This document shows, piece by piece, positions 43,795 to 52,659 of a DNA stretch of 64,000 nt (within the stretch, counting starts at the first letter, position 1; each line of letters begins with the position of its first letter). Both the position numbers and the translations under genes were made by a program. The notes beneath the pieces were generated by a model. It saw only the letters and a list, made by a program, of their open reading frames with translations, was not told where the DNA came from and did no database searches. This stretch comes from Aestuariibaculum suncheonense (GTDB lineage Bacteria > Bacteroidota > Bacteroidia > Flavobacteriales > Flavobacteriaceae), in assembly GCF_014596935.1 (NCBI RefSeq), contig NZ_JACVXC010000003.1, positions 372,001 through 436,000 on the forward strand, written 5' to 3'.

Positions 43795-44955
43795 TTAATT
43801 ACTTCTTGAAATACCAAGTGCTAAACCACGTAATTCTGCTAGACCACGTAAACGACCAATAGCCGTGTAACCCGCGTAAGCTTTATTATTTTCTAAATCG
43901 CTTAACATTTGGTGACCGTGATCTGGGCGCATTGGTAAATGTATATTTCTTTGTTTTTCTATTTCTAAAACGGCTTTTACTACATCGTACATATCTGTAG
44001 AACCGTCAAGGTGATTGTCTTCATAAAAACTACCATCAGCTTCCCGTCTTACATTTCTAAGGTGTAAAAAGTGAATACGATCAGCAAATTTTCTAATCAT
44101 ACTCGGTAAGTCGTTATCCGGGTTTGCTCCTAACGAGCCTGTACAAAATGTAATTCCGTTTGATGGACTATCTATAAAGTTCACTAAATCTTCTAAATCG
44201 GCTTCCGATTTAATAATGCGTGGTAAACCCATGATATCCATTGGTGGATCGTCTGGGTGAATGGCCATCACAATACCGTTTTCTTCACATACCGGAATCA
44301 CTTCATTTAAGAAGAATGATAAATTCGCTTTTAAATCAGCATGCGATAGGTTATCGTACTGCGCTATCATGTCTTTAAATACAGGAATCGTTAAATCATC
44401 TACCGTTCCTGGTAAACCTTTTAACACATTGTCTTCAAGAGCTTGTTTTTCTTCAGCAGACATGTCAGCAAAACGCTGTTCAGCTAAAGTTAGAATTTCA
44501 GAAGTATAGGCTTCTTCTACCCCTTTGCGTTCCATAATGAATTTTTCAAAAACCGCCATTTCAACTTTATCAAAACGCAACGCTGTACTTCCGTCCTCCA
44601 GTTTCCAGAAAAGCTGCGTACGTGTCCAGTCTAACACCGGCATAAAATTATAACATACGTTTTTAATACCACAAGCTGCCACGTTACGTAAACTTTGCTT
44701 GTAGTTTTCTATACGTTGTAAATAATCACCTTTACGTAATTTTATGTTTTCGTGAATAGGAATACTCTCAATAAAGCTCCAAGCCAATCCAGCATCTTCA
44801 ATAAGATTTTTCACTTTTTGAATTTCGCTAACTTCCCAAACCTCTCCATTCGCCACATGGTGTAATGCCGTTACCACACCTGTTGCTCCTGCCTGTTTTA
44901 TATCTGATAATTTAACAGAGTCTGAAACCCCAAACCATCTAAATGTTTCTTGCAT
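43795..44955 (-). CDS. uxuA: Mannonate dehydratase
   Basis: 386 residues, UxuA family TIM barrel. Typical blocks: FRWFGVSDSVKLSDIKQAGATGVVTALHH, the metal-binding AIHPDDPP, ITFCTGSLGANPDND, HFLHLRNV with the conserved His, and RPDHGHQML. It dehydrates D-mannonate to 2-keto-3-deoxy-D-gluconate. With the upstream SDR gene (20-bp gap) it forms the last two steps of D-glucuronate breakdown. The uronate isomerase (uxaC) and KDG kinase and aldolase genes are not in the window. Confidence 0.95.
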   Translation of the reverse strand: MQETFRWFGVSDSVKLSDIKQAGATGVVTALHHVANGEVWEVSEIQKVKNLIEDAGLAWSFIESIPIHENIKLRKGDYLQRIENYKQSLRNVAACGIKNVCYNFMPVLDWTRTQLFWKLEDGSTALRFDKVEMAVFEKFIMERKGVEEAYTSEILTLAEQRFADMSAEEKQALEDNVLKGLPGTVDDLTIPVFKDMIAQYDNLSHADLKANLSFFLNEVIPVCEENGIVMAIHPDDPPMDIMGLPRIIKSEADLEDLVNFIDSPSNGITFCTGSLGANPDNDLPSMIRKFADRIHFLHLRNVRREADGSFYEDNHLDGSTDMYDVVKAVLEIEKQRNIHLPMRPDHGHQMLSDLENNKAYAGYTAIGRLRGLAELRGLALGISRSN

Positions 44956-44975
44956 TGTTTTAAATCTGAATAAAA

Positions 44976-45788
44976 TTAAACCCCACTAAACGCACTAAAT
45001 CCGCCATCAACTGGAATTACAATTCCGGTTACAAACTTTGAAGCATCAGAACATAAATAATGTAACGCCCCATGTAACTCGTCGGCTTCTCCAAAACGTT
45101 TCATTGGTGTGTTTTTAATAATAGTATTTCCTCTATCGGTATAGCTTCCATCTTCATTTAATAATAAAGCACGATTTTGATTTCCGATGAAGAATCCCGG
45201 AGCTATGGCATTTACACGTAAGCCATCTCCATATTTTGTAGCTAACTCTACTGCTAACCATTTGGTGTAATTATCAATCGCTGCTTTTGATGCTGAATAT
45301 CCAGCTACGCGTGTAATCGCTCTTTCGGCTGCCATAGAAGAAATATTAATAATGACCCCTGATTTATTCTTCACCATTTCTTTACCAAAAATAATAGAAG
45401 GAATAATACTCCCGAATAAATTTAAATCGACTACTTTTCTGAAGTCATCCATATTGATGTCGAAAAACGATTGTGTTGGTCCTATAGTCGCTCCCGGCAT
45501 ATTACCTCCGGCTGCATTAATCAACACGTCGATTTTTCCGTAGTTTGCTATAATCGCATCCGATACGTTTTGCAAGCTTGCTTCATCTACAACGTTACAC
45601 AAAAATCCATCAACCTTTTCGCTAATCGATTTCATGCGCTCAACAGTAGCATCTACAGTATCTTGCTTGTAATGTAATATAATTACCGTAGCACCTTGCT
45701 CTAAAAGGTACTCGGCCATACTGCCACCTAAAACACCGCCGCCGCCGGTAACCAGTACAACTTTATTTTCTAAATTAAATTGGCTCAT
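44976..45788 (-). CDS. SDR-type D-mannonate oxidoreductase (fructuronate reductase)
   Basis: 270 residues, classical short-chain dehydrogenase. NAD(P) site VTGGGGVLGGSMAEYL, then LINAAGGNMPGATIG, catalytic Ser in INISSMAAERA, and YSASKAAIDNYTKW with the Tyr and Lys. The NAAGGN-type sequence and the adjacent uxuA point to reduction of fructuronate to mannonate, as in the Bacillus YjmF class, replacing the unrelated UxuB. A KduD-like role (3-deoxy-hexodiulosonate reduction) is the alternative because kduI is in the same operon. First gene of the operon. Confidence 0.83.
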   Translation of the reverse strand: MSQFNLENKVVLVTGGGGVLGGSMAEYLLEQGATVIILHYKQDTVDATVERMKSISEKVDGFLCNVVDEASLQNVSDAIIANYGKIDVLINAAGGNMPGATIGPTQSFFDINMDDFRKVVDLNLFGSIIPSIIFGKEMVKNKSGVIINISSMAAERAITRVAGYSASKAAIDNYTKWLAVELATKYGDGLRVNAIAPGFFIGNQNRALLLNEDGSYTDRGNTIIKNTPMKRFGEADELHGALHYLCSDASKFVTGIVIPVDGGFSAFSGV

Positions 45789-45827
45789 TTATTCTTTGAT
45801 TAGTTTATAAAATCATGATGATGCAAG

Positions 45828-45835
45828 CAAATTTA
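45828..45835 (-). promoter_or_regulatory. Promoter -7 box for the uronate-lactate operon
   Basis: Minus-strand TAAATTTG fits TAnnTTTG. It lies 40 bp before the SDR start codon and 18 bp downstream of operator 45853-45873. Confidence 0.55.
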
Positions 45836-45852
45836 CATATATACTTTACATT

Positions 45853-45873
45853 TACTGTACTGCACTGTACTGT
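45853..45873 (-). promoter_or_regulatory. Left operator: four ACAGT-type pentamers
   Basis: On the plus strand four pentamers run TACTG-TACTG-CACTG-TACTG plus T; on the minus strand this reads ACAGT-ACAGT-GCAGT-ACAGT-A toward the SDR gene. It covers the expected -33 region of the leftward promoter, so binding would block transcription. A matching site in mirror orientation lies at 46040-46053. Confidence 0.7.
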
Positions 45874-46039
45874 TTATTCATTTTTTAAAAAATAAATATT
45901 CCTTTTAAAAATTCTTTAAATTATTAACAATCAAAAAACAAAGAACTGATAATTTGACACGAAAAACCTTTTCAAATAATAACAATATTTCGGTTTTCAG
46001 GTTAAAATAATATCAATTTATCAAAATTTTAATCATATT

Positions 46040-46053
46040 ACAGTACAGTACAG
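46040..46053 (+). promoter_or_regulatory. Right operator: three ACAGT pentamers
   Basis: ACAGTACAGTACAG on the plus strand, 24 bp upstream of the -7 box at 46078-46085. Same pentamer as the left operator but pointing toward the rhamnose genes. Confidence 0.7.
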
Positions 46054-46077
46054 GATAGAAACAAAAATCACTTCAAT

Positions 46078-46085
46078 TAATTTTG
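46078..46085 (+). promoter_or_regulatory. Promoter -7 box for the rhamnose operon
   Basis: TAATTTTG fits TAnnTTTG, 23 bp before the start codon of the fused aldolase-dehydrogenase gene. Confidence 0.55.
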
Positions 46086-46108
46086 AAACAAATATTTTAA
46101 ACATTCTC

Positions 46109-48214
46109 ATGAATACACTTGAAAAAAAATTTAAATACGTAGATTATCTTTGGGATGATAAAAAAGCAGATAGTTTAGGTGATGACCAGGTAGCTTTATT
46201 TTTATACCGTTCAAATATATTAGGTGCAGACCTTAGAATTACCAACTATGGTGGAGGTAATACAAGCTGTAAAACCATCGAAAAAGATCCATTAACCAAT
46301 GCTGAAGTTGAAGTAATGTGGGTTAAAGGTTCTGGTGGAGATATAGGTACCTTAACTCGTTCTGGTATTGCTGGATTATACACTGGAAGATTACGCGATT
46401 TAAAAAATGTATATGGAGGTTTAGAAGATGAAGACCGTATGGTTGGGTTATTTAACCATTGTATATATGACTTAGACAGTAAAGCACCGTCAATCGATAC
46501 GCCGCTTCACGGTTTATTACCTTTTAAACACATTGACCACTTACACCCAGATGCACTTATCGCGGTTGCTGCTGCAAAAGACAGTGAAAAAGTAACCAAA
46601 GAAATTTGGGGTGACACTATGGGGTGGGTGCCTTGGCAACGTCCTGGTTTCGATTTAGGCTTACAGTTAGAAAAATGTTTAGCTGAAAATCCAGGTATCA
46701 GAGGTATTGTTTTAGGTAGCCACGGGTTATTTACCTGGGGAGACACGTCTTACGAATGTTATATGAACAGTTTAGAAGTTATTGAAATGGCTTCTGAATA
46801 CATCACTAAAAAGATAGCTGAAAAAGGTTCTGTTTTTGGCGGACAAAAAGTAGAAAGTTTTCCACAAGAAGAGCGTCTTGAAAAAGCTGCACAATTAATG
46901 CCGTTATTAAGAGGTTTATGTTCTTCTGAAAACAGAATGATTGGTCACTTTGCGGATAGTGATGTGGTAATGGAATACATTAACAGTAACGATCTTGAGC
47001 GTTTAGCGCCAATGGGAACATCTTGTCCAGACCACTTCTTACGTACAAAAATTCAGCCTTTAGTATTAACGCTAGATCCTAAAGAAGACTTATCAGACGC
47101 TGAAGCTGTTTTAGCAAAACTAGAACCTGCTTTCGAACAATACAGACAAGAATACGCAGATTACTACAATACTTGTAAAAGAGATAACAGCCCTGCCATG
47201 CGTGATCCAAACCCGGTAATTATTATTTATCCTGGCGTTGGTATGTTCAGTTTCTCTAAAGACAAACAAACCACACGTGTAGCTAGTGAGTTCTACATCA
47301 ATGCTATTAACGTAATGCGTGGTGCTGAAGCGATTACAGAATATACGTCCTTACCTAGACAAGAAGCTTTTGATATCGAGTACTGGTTGCTAGAAGAAGC
47401 TAAATTACAACGTATGCCAAAAGAAAAACCATTATCTCGTAAAGTAGCGTTCGTTACTGGTGCAGGAGGTGGAATTGGTAAAGCAATTGCCGATAAATTA
47501 GCTGAAGAAGGTGCTAACGTGGTATTAACAGATATTAACGAAGAAAGCTTAAAAGAAGCTCACGCTACTTACAAACGCGACGTTTCTACTTATGCGGTTT
47601 GCGATGTTACCAATACGGATTCTATTGCTGCTGCTTACAAAAAAGCATGTTTAGAATTTGGAGGTGTTGATATTGTAGTACACAGTGCTGGTTTAGCAAT
47701 CTCTAAATCTCTAGAAGACACAACAGATAAAGACTGGAATATATTACAAAGCATCTTAGTGAAAGGGCAGTTTGACTTAGCGAAACAATTCGCTACTATT
47801 GCTCGTCAACAAAACTTAGGTGGTGATTATATTGCTATCGCTAGTAAAAATGGTTTAGTTGCCGGACCAAATAATGTCGCTTATGGTACAGCTAAGGCTG
47901 CACAACAACACATGGTGCGTTTATTAGCAGCCGAGTTAGCTAAAGATAAAGTACGTGTAAATACAGTAAACCCTGATGGTGTTATTGTTGGAAGTAAAAT
48001 CTGGGAAGGCGCTTGGGCCGAAGGTCGTGCAAAAGCTAACGGAATTACCGTAGAAGAACTTCCTGCATTTTATGCCAAAAGAAATTTATTAAACGAAATC
48101 ATTACTCCTGCGGATATTGCTAACGGTGTCTTCACTTTTGTAGGTATCTTGGATAAATCGACAGGTAATATTATAAATGTAGATGGCGGAATGGCTAATG
48201 CATTTGTAAGATAA
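46109..48214 (+). CDS. rhaEW: Bifunctional rhamnulose-1-phosphate aldolase / L-lactaldehyde dehydrogenase (RhaEW type)
   Basis: 701 residues in two parts. Residues about 20-430 form a class II aldolase/adducin domain with GGGNTS near the N-terminus, the zinc-binding HIDHLHPDALIAVAAAKD and GIVLGSHGLFTWGD. Residues about 445-700 form an SDR domain: VTGAGGGIGKAIADKL, catalytic Ser and Tyr-Lys in AIASKNGLVAGPNNVAYGTAKAA-like order. The fusion splits L-rhamnulose-1-phosphate into DHAP and L-lactaldehyde and oxidises the latter to L-lactate (RhaEW type described in other phyla). It heads the rhamnose operon and is followed by a hairpin. Confidence 0.92.
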   Translation: MNTLEKKFKYVDYLWDDKKADSLGDDQVALFLYRSNILGADLRITNYGGGNTSCKTIEKDPLTNAEVEVMWVKGSGGDIGTLTRSGIAGLYTGRLRDLKNVYGGLEDEDRMVGLFNHCIYDLDSKAPSIDTPLHGLLPFKHIDHLHPDALIAVAAAKDSEKVTKEIWGDTMGWVPWQRPGFDLGLQLEKCLAENPGIRGIVLGSHGLFTWGDTSYECYMNSLEVIEMASEYITKKIAEKGSVFGGQKVESFPQEERLEKAAQLMPLLRGLCSSENRMIGHFADSDVVMEYINSNDLERLAPMGTSCPDHFLRTKIQPLVLTLDPKEDLSDAEAVLAKLEPAFEQYRQEYADYYNTCKRDNSPAMRDPNPVIIIYPGVGMFSFSKDKQTTRVASEFYINAINVMRGAEAITEYTSLPRQEAFDIEYWLLEEAKLQRMPKEKPLSRKVAFVTGAGGGIGKAIADKLAEEGANVVLTDINEESLKEAHATYKRDVSTYAVCDVTNTDSIAAAYKKACLEFGGVDIVVHSAGLAISKSLEDTTDKDWNILQSILVKGQFDLAKQFATIARQQNLGGDYIAIASKNGLVAGPNNVAYGTAKAAQQHMVRLLAAELAKDKVRVNTVNPDGVIVGSKIWEGAWAEGRAKANGITVEELPAFYAKRNLLNEIITPADIANGVFTFVGILDKSTGNIINVDGGMANAFVR

Positions 48215-48236
48215 AGGATAGTTAGTTTTAGTTTGT

Positions 48237-48280
48237 AAAAAACTTCCATAACTATAGTCAAATATATATGGGAGTTTTTT
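48237..48280 (+). terminator. Terminator or attenuator between rhaEW and rhaI
   Basis: 14-base arms (AAAAAACTTCCATA with one G-T wobble) around a 16-base loop, ending in a T8 run. It lies inside the rhamnose gene set and may lower downstream expression rather than end the operon. Confidence 0.75.
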
Positions 48281-48363
48281 TTTCAATTTTAGATACCTCA
48301 TTTTCTTTACTTAATTTACTGAAAAATGATTGTATCTTGTAGTAACCAATTACAATAAGAGAG

Positions 48364-49644
48364 ATGAAAATAGAGCAAAACCACATTCAGGATACGAATA
48401 AATCTGGTTTACAATCACATAAGGAAAATTTCGATTTCTTAGCAAATAACCTTTCTAAAAAAGGTGCTAATGTAGAAGCGATTATTAATAAATTAAAAGA
48501 CTTTCAAATCGCTATTCCAAGCTGGGCTTTAGGTGCTGGCGGAACGCGTTTCGGACGTTTTTCTTTCTACGGAGAGCCATCTAGTTTAGAACAAAAAATT
48601 CAGGATATCGGGTTAATCCACTCATTAACACAAACAGCTGGCGCGGTATCTTTACATATTCCATGGGATATACCGCAAGATTACGCTGCAGTTAAAGATT
48701 TAGCAAACGGATTAAACATTAAGTTTGATGCCGTTAACTCGAATACCTTTCAAGATCAAAAAGATGCTAAAGAAACGTACAAATACGGTTCTTTAAGCAA
48801 CACAAGCGAGGCGGTAAGACAACAGGCTATTCAACATAACTTAGATGTTATCAATATTGGTAGCAAATTAGGGTCTAAAAGTTTAACAGTTTGGTTAGCC
48901 GATGGTTCTTGTTTCCCTGGGCAAAATAATTTTCAAACAGCATTACAACATACTGAAAACAGTTTAAAAGACATTTACAAAGGTCTTCCTGACGACTGGA
49001 GTATGTTAATCGAATACAAACCTTACGAGCCTAACTTCTACAGTACGGTTATTCAGGATTGGGGAACATCGTTCATGTTAGCCAATGCTTGTGGAGAAAA
49101 AGCGTACTCATTAGTAGATTTAGGTCACCATTTACCAAACAGTAATATTGAGCAGATTGTTTCTGTGTTAATGTTAAAAGGTAAATTAGGTGGTTTCCAC
49201 TTTAACGATAGTAAATACGGTGACGACGACTTAACCGTTGGAAGCATCAAGCCTTATGCCCTATTCTTAATTTTCAACGAATTAGTTTACGGTATGCAAA
49301 ACAATCCGCAAAACCCGGATTTAGCTTGGATGATTGATGCCAGCCACAACGTAAAAGACCCTTTAGAGGATTTAATTCAATCTTTAGAAGCTATTCAGGA
49401 AGCTTACGCTAAAGCTTTATTAGTTGATCAGGCTGAATTAAAAGCAGCGCAATTAAATCATGACGTTGTGAAGTGTCAGGAAATTTTACAAGACGCTTAC
49501 AGAACCGATGTTCGTCCGCTTTTAGCTGAAGCCAGACGTCTGGCTGGTGGTGCTTTAAGCCCAATTAACGCATACCGCACATTAGGTGTTAGAGATACAT
49601 TAATTGAAGAAAGAGGAAAACACACTGTCGCAACAGGTTTATAA
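48364..49644 (+). CDS. rhaI: L-rhamnose isomerase (RhaI type)
   Basis: 426 residues, TIM-barrel sugar isomerase of the Pseudomonas-type L-rhamnose isomerase family rather than E. coli RhaA. Metal-site segments visible: SMLIEYKPYEPNFY (Glu), YSLVDLGHHLPNSN (Asp, His), GGFHFNDSKYGDDDL (His, Asp pair) and WMIDASHNVKDP. It converts L-rhamnose to L-rhamnulose. The kinase gene follows after 4 bp. The spacer before it contains a terminator-like hairpin, so it may also have its own promoter. Confidence 0.92.
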   Translation: MKIEQNHIQDTNKSGLQSHKENFDFLANNLSKKGANVEAIINKLKDFQIAIPSWALGAGGTRFGRFSFYGEPSSLEQKIQDIGLIHSLTQTAGAVSLHIPWDIPQDYAAVKDLANGLNIKFDAVNSNTFQDQKDAKETYKYGSLSNTSEAVRQQAIQHNLDVINIGSKLGSKSLTVWLADGSCFPGQNNFQTALQHTENSLKDIYKGLPDDWSMLIEYKPYEPNFYSTVIQDWGTSFMLANACGEKAYSLVDLGHHLPNSNIEQIVSVLMLKGKLGGFHFNDSKYGDDDLTVGSIKPYALFLIFNELVYGMQNNPQNPDLAWMIDASHNVKDPLEDLIQSLEAIQEAYAKALLVDQAELKAAQLNHDVVKCQEILQDAYRTDVRPLLAEARRLAGGALSPINAYRTLGVRDTLIEERGKHTVATGL

Positions 49645-49648
49645 AAGT

Positions 49649-51019
49649 ATGATAGATGTAACTGCTGTATTTGACATAGGAAAGACCAATAAAAAATTCT
49701 TCCTATTCGATAAAGACTACAAAGAAGTTTATAAAGAATATACAAGTTTCGAGGAAATTGAAGATGAAGATGGTCATCCTACCGAAAATTTAGAAGCGCT
49801 TCAAACATGGTTAAAAAGTGTGTTTCAAAACATTTTAGATGCTCAGGAGTTTAATGTTAAAGCGATTAACTTTTCGACTTACGGAGCTAGTTTTGTGCAT
49901 ATCGATGAAAACGGAGAGGTACTTACGCCGCTTTACAACTACACAAAACCTCTCGACCAAGAGATTGTTGATTCATTTTTAAACAAATACGGTCCTAAAG
50001 AGGAGTTTTTAAAAACTACCGGGTGTTTCGATTTAAGCTTGCTAAATTCAGGTTTACAATTGTATTGGTTAAAGTACAGTAAACCTGAGATATTCAAAAA
50101 AATCAAATATTCGTTACATCTCCCACAATATCTAAGCTATGTGTTTACCGGAATTCCATTAAGCGAATACACCAGTATTGGTTGTCATACTGCGCTATGG
50201 GATTACACAAAAAAAGATTACCACGAGTGGGCATATAAAGAAGAATTACATCATATTCTTCCCTCAATTGTTTCTACCGAAACAAGCATTAATATGAACT
50301 ATAACGGCCGACGCATTAAAATTGGCGTTGGTATTCACGATAGTTCTTCAGCTCTTTTACCTTACGCACGAAGCATTAAAAAGAAATTTGTTTTAATATC
50401 AACAGGTACTTGGAGCATTACTTTAAATCCGTTTGCAGACCATCCGATTATTGAAGATACACATGATAAGGATTCTATCAATTACATGCGTATCAACGGA
50501 AAACCTGTAAAAGCAACACGTTTATTTCTAGGTAACGAATACAAAATTCAGGTTGGTAAACTTCACAAACATTACAACGTTTCTGAAGATACTCACCGCC
50601 ATATCAAATTTAATTACGATATCTATACCGAAATTGTAGATAATTTTGAGCATATGTTTAAATGGGAAAGTCTGTCGTCAAAAGATATGCCCGCGGAAAC
50701 AAAACTCCCTTATACCGATTTTGAGCATGCCTTTCATCAGTTAATGATGGAATTGGTAGAACTTCAGATAAAAAGTATAGAAGATGTGATTGACGACAAC
50801 GAAATTAAACGTTTGTATGTTGATGGTGGTTTTAGCGACAACGATTTATTCATTAAACTATTATCGCATAATTTCAGAAATATGAAATTAAGAACCACCG
50901 ATTCTTCATTAGGATCGGCTTTAGGCGCTGCCATTTGTATTTCCGATAGCAAACTGAATTCTAAATTCCTTAAAAAGAATTATTCATTAAAAAAACACGT
51001 GCCATTCATTATAAAATAG
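49649..51019 (+). CDS. rhaB: Rhamnulokinase (FGGY family)
   Basis: 456 residues from the ATG at 49649; the frame is open to a TTG at 49604 inside rhaI. FGGY/actin-fold kinase: phosphate 1 loop AVFDIGKTNKKFFLFD, GASFVHIDENGE, STGTWSITLNPF, and the C-terminal adenosine region YVDGGFSDNDLFIKLL with SSLGSALGAA. In this operon the substrate is L-rhamnulose. It differs from classic RhaB by a DIGKTN rather than DLGATS-like opening, as in the bacteroidotal branch. Confidence 0.87.
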   Translation: MIDVTAVFDIGKTNKKFFLFDKDYKEVYKEYTSFEEIEDEDGHPTENLEALQTWLKSVFQNILDAQEFNVKAINFSTYGASFVHIDENGEVLTPLYNYTKPLDQEIVDSFLNKYGPKEEFLKTTGCFDLSLLNSGLQLYWLKYSKPEIFKKIKYSLHLPQYLSYVFTGIPLSEYTSIGCHTALWDYTKKDYHEWAYKEELHHILPSIVSTETSINMNYNGRRIKIGVGIHDSSSALLPYARSIKKKFVLISTGTWSITLNPFADHPIIEDTHDKDSINYMRINGKPVKATRLFLGNEYKIQVGKLHKHYNVSEDTHRHIKFNYDIYTEIVDNFEHMFKWESLSSKDMPAETKLPYTDFEHAFHQLMMELVELQIKSIEDVIDDNEIKRLYVDGGFSDNDLFIKLLSHNFRNMKLRTTDSSLGSALGAAICISDSKLNSKFLKKNYSLKKHVPFIIK

Positions 51020-51061
51020 CCTATTGAACTAATAACTAACTAAATTAAAATACTTAAACGT

Positions 51062-52471
51062 ATGACACAATATCATCAAGAAGAAGACATGATCGAAGAT
51101 ATTGCTGGAGGAGAATTTGAAAGAATCCCGGTCCCGCAATCAAAATTAAAAGGCTGGAAAAGCTTTTTAGGCATGTATGCCGGTGAACATGCCGCAGGTA
51201 CCGAATTTGTTATCGGTCCTTTATTTTTAACCGCCGGAGTAAGTGCCTTCGACTTAATTATTGGATTACTTTTAGGAAACCTTTTAGCTGTATTAAGCTG
51301 GCGTTTCCTTACTGCTGAAGTTGCCGTAAAAAACCGTTTAACCTTATATTTTCAACTTGAAAAAATTAGTGGTAAAAACTTAGTCACCGTTTATAATTTA
51401 GCCAACGGTATTTTATTCTGTTTCCTGGCTGGCTCCATGATAACAGTGTCGGCAACAGCTGTAGGTATTCCTTTTGATATGCCTATGCCTAAGCTTACCG
51501 ATACCATGCCTAATGGCGTGACATGGATTGTTATTGTATTGGCTATTGGTGCGGTAATTTCTATCATCGCTGCACGTGGTTACGATACCGTTTCGAAAGC
51601 AGCAAACTATATGTCTCCTATTATTGTTTTAGCATTTTTAGCTTGTGGTATTGTTGCTTTAAATCAGTTAGGTGTCGGTAGTTTTTCTGAATTCTGGAAC
51701 ATCTGGGGAGAAGGTTCAGACCCTTTCCCCGGACAAATAAAATACACCTTCTGGCACGTAGTAATCTGGTCTTGGTTTGCTAACGCAGCCATGCACATTG
51801 GCATGTCGGATTTATCAGTATTCCGTTTTGCTAAAAAAGCAAGCTCAGGATGGACTACAGCTGCGGGAATGTATGTAGGTCACTACATGGCCTGGATTGC
51901 GGCTTGTTTGTTATACGCAGTATATTTGCAGTCACCTGAGGCACAAGCCTTAATTAGTGATGGGCAAGCGCCCTCAGTTGCTCCAGGGCCTTTAGCCTAT
52001 AACGCTATTGGTGTTTTCGGAATTATCGCTGTAATTTTAGCAGGATGGACGACAGCTAACCCAACTATTTACAGAGCAGGTTTGGCCTTTCAGGCGATTA
52101 TTCCTAAAGTATCTACTTTTTGGGTAACCATTATAGCTGGTACTATTGCAACTTTGGCTGGCTTATTCCCTGCATTCGCAATGAAATTATTGGATTTCGT
52201 CGCGTTTTACGGATTTATTTTAGCGCCAGTTGGAGCTGTGATTGTATTCGAGCATTTCTTTGCTAAAAAATATGGTATCATTAAAAACTACGCAGAACAT
52301 GCGAATATTAAATTCAATAAATCAGTGCTATTTGCGTGGGCTATTAGCTTCGGATTATTCTACTTCATTTCTATTCAATTCGATATCTTTTTATCGTTTG
52401 TTACCTTACCAACATGGATAATGTGTGGGGTTTTATTTCTGGAATTCAGCAAGAAATTTCAAAAGCAATAA
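51062..52471 (+). CDS. NCS1-like (purine-cytosine permease family) transporter in rhamnose operon
   Basis: 469 residues with about twelve membrane helices and a hydrophilic N-terminus. The opening KSFLGMYAGEHAAGTEFVIGPLF and FWHVVIWSWFANAAMHIGMSDLS resemble the cytosine permease / NCS1 group. Family members usually carry nucleobases, yet this gene sits 42 bp after rhaB and ends the rhamnose operon, so rhamnose or a related sugar is a reasonable but unproven substrate. No RhaT-, FucP- or SGLT-like sugar importer is otherwise linked to the operon. A terminator follows. Confidence 0.8.
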   Translation: MTQYHQEEDMIEDIAGGEFERIPVPQSKLKGWKSFLGMYAGEHAAGTEFVIGPLFLTAGVSAFDLIIGLLLGNLLAVLSWRFLTAEVAVKNRLTLYFQLEKISGKNLVTVYNLANGILFCFLAGSMITVSATAVGIPFDMPMPKLTDTMPNGVTWIVIVLAIGAVISIIAARGYDTVSKAANYMSPIIVLAFLACGIVALNQLGVGSFSEFWNIWGEGSDPFPGQIKYTFWHVVIWSWFANAAMHIGMSDLSVFRFAKKASSGWTTAAGMYVGHYMAWIAACLLYAVYLQSPEAQALISDGQAPSVAPGPLAYNAIGVFGIIAVILAGWTTANPTIYRAGLAFQAIIPKVSTFWVTIIAGTIATLAGLFPAFAMKLLDFVAFYGFILAPVGAVIVFEHFFAKKYGIIKNYAEHANIKFNKSVLFAWAISFGLFYFISIQFDIFLSFVTLPTWIMCGVLFLEFSKKFQKQ

Positions 52472-52493
52472 AACATCAATTCTATCATAATTC

Positions 52494-52524
52494 AAAAGCT
52501 CGTAAAATTCATTTACGGGCTTTT
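52494..52524 (+). terminator. Terminator of the rhamnose operon
   Basis: 13-bp arms (AAAAGCTCGTAAA with one G-T wobble), 5-base loop, T8 run, 22 bp past the permease stop. Confidence 0.85.
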
Positions 52525-52624
52525 TTTTAATAAAATGCAATAAAGGCTGGATTATTCAAAAAAATACTATTCCAAATAAAGGTAAAAAATACATTTATTT
52601 ATATCAAAATAGAGTCTTAGTTCT

Positions 52625-52632
52625 TATATTTG
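52625..52632 (+). promoter_or_regulatory. Promoter -7 box for galM-galK-galT
   Basis: TATATTTG fits TAnnTTTG, 27 bp before the TTG start of the epimerase gene. Confidence 0.55.
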
Positions 52633-52659
52633 TACTCTCAATCTATTAATTAATCACAA

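Larger units (their letters stand above)
45789..46108. promoter_or_regulatory. Divergent control region between uronate-lactate and rhamnose operons
   Basis: 320 bp, AT-rich and non-coding. It holds two mirror-image promoters, each with a TAnnTTTG box and an ACAGT-repeat operator over its -33 region. The roughly 165 bp between the operators (45874-46039) show no further motif I can name. No regulator gene lies beside it. Confidence 0.65.

Noticed and set aside
45853-46053. Short tandem repeats that could look like a minimal CRISPR or VNTR
   Set aside because: Units are 5 bp, there are no spacers and both sites overlap promoters, so operators fit much better.
46507-46746. Antisense frame within the rhaEW gene
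   Set aside because: Proline- and serine-rich shadow of the aldolase domain with no independent signals.
47900-48301. Minus-strand frames at the end of rhaEW
   Set aside because: They overlap the SDR domain and the terminator hairpin; no promoter or family resemblance.
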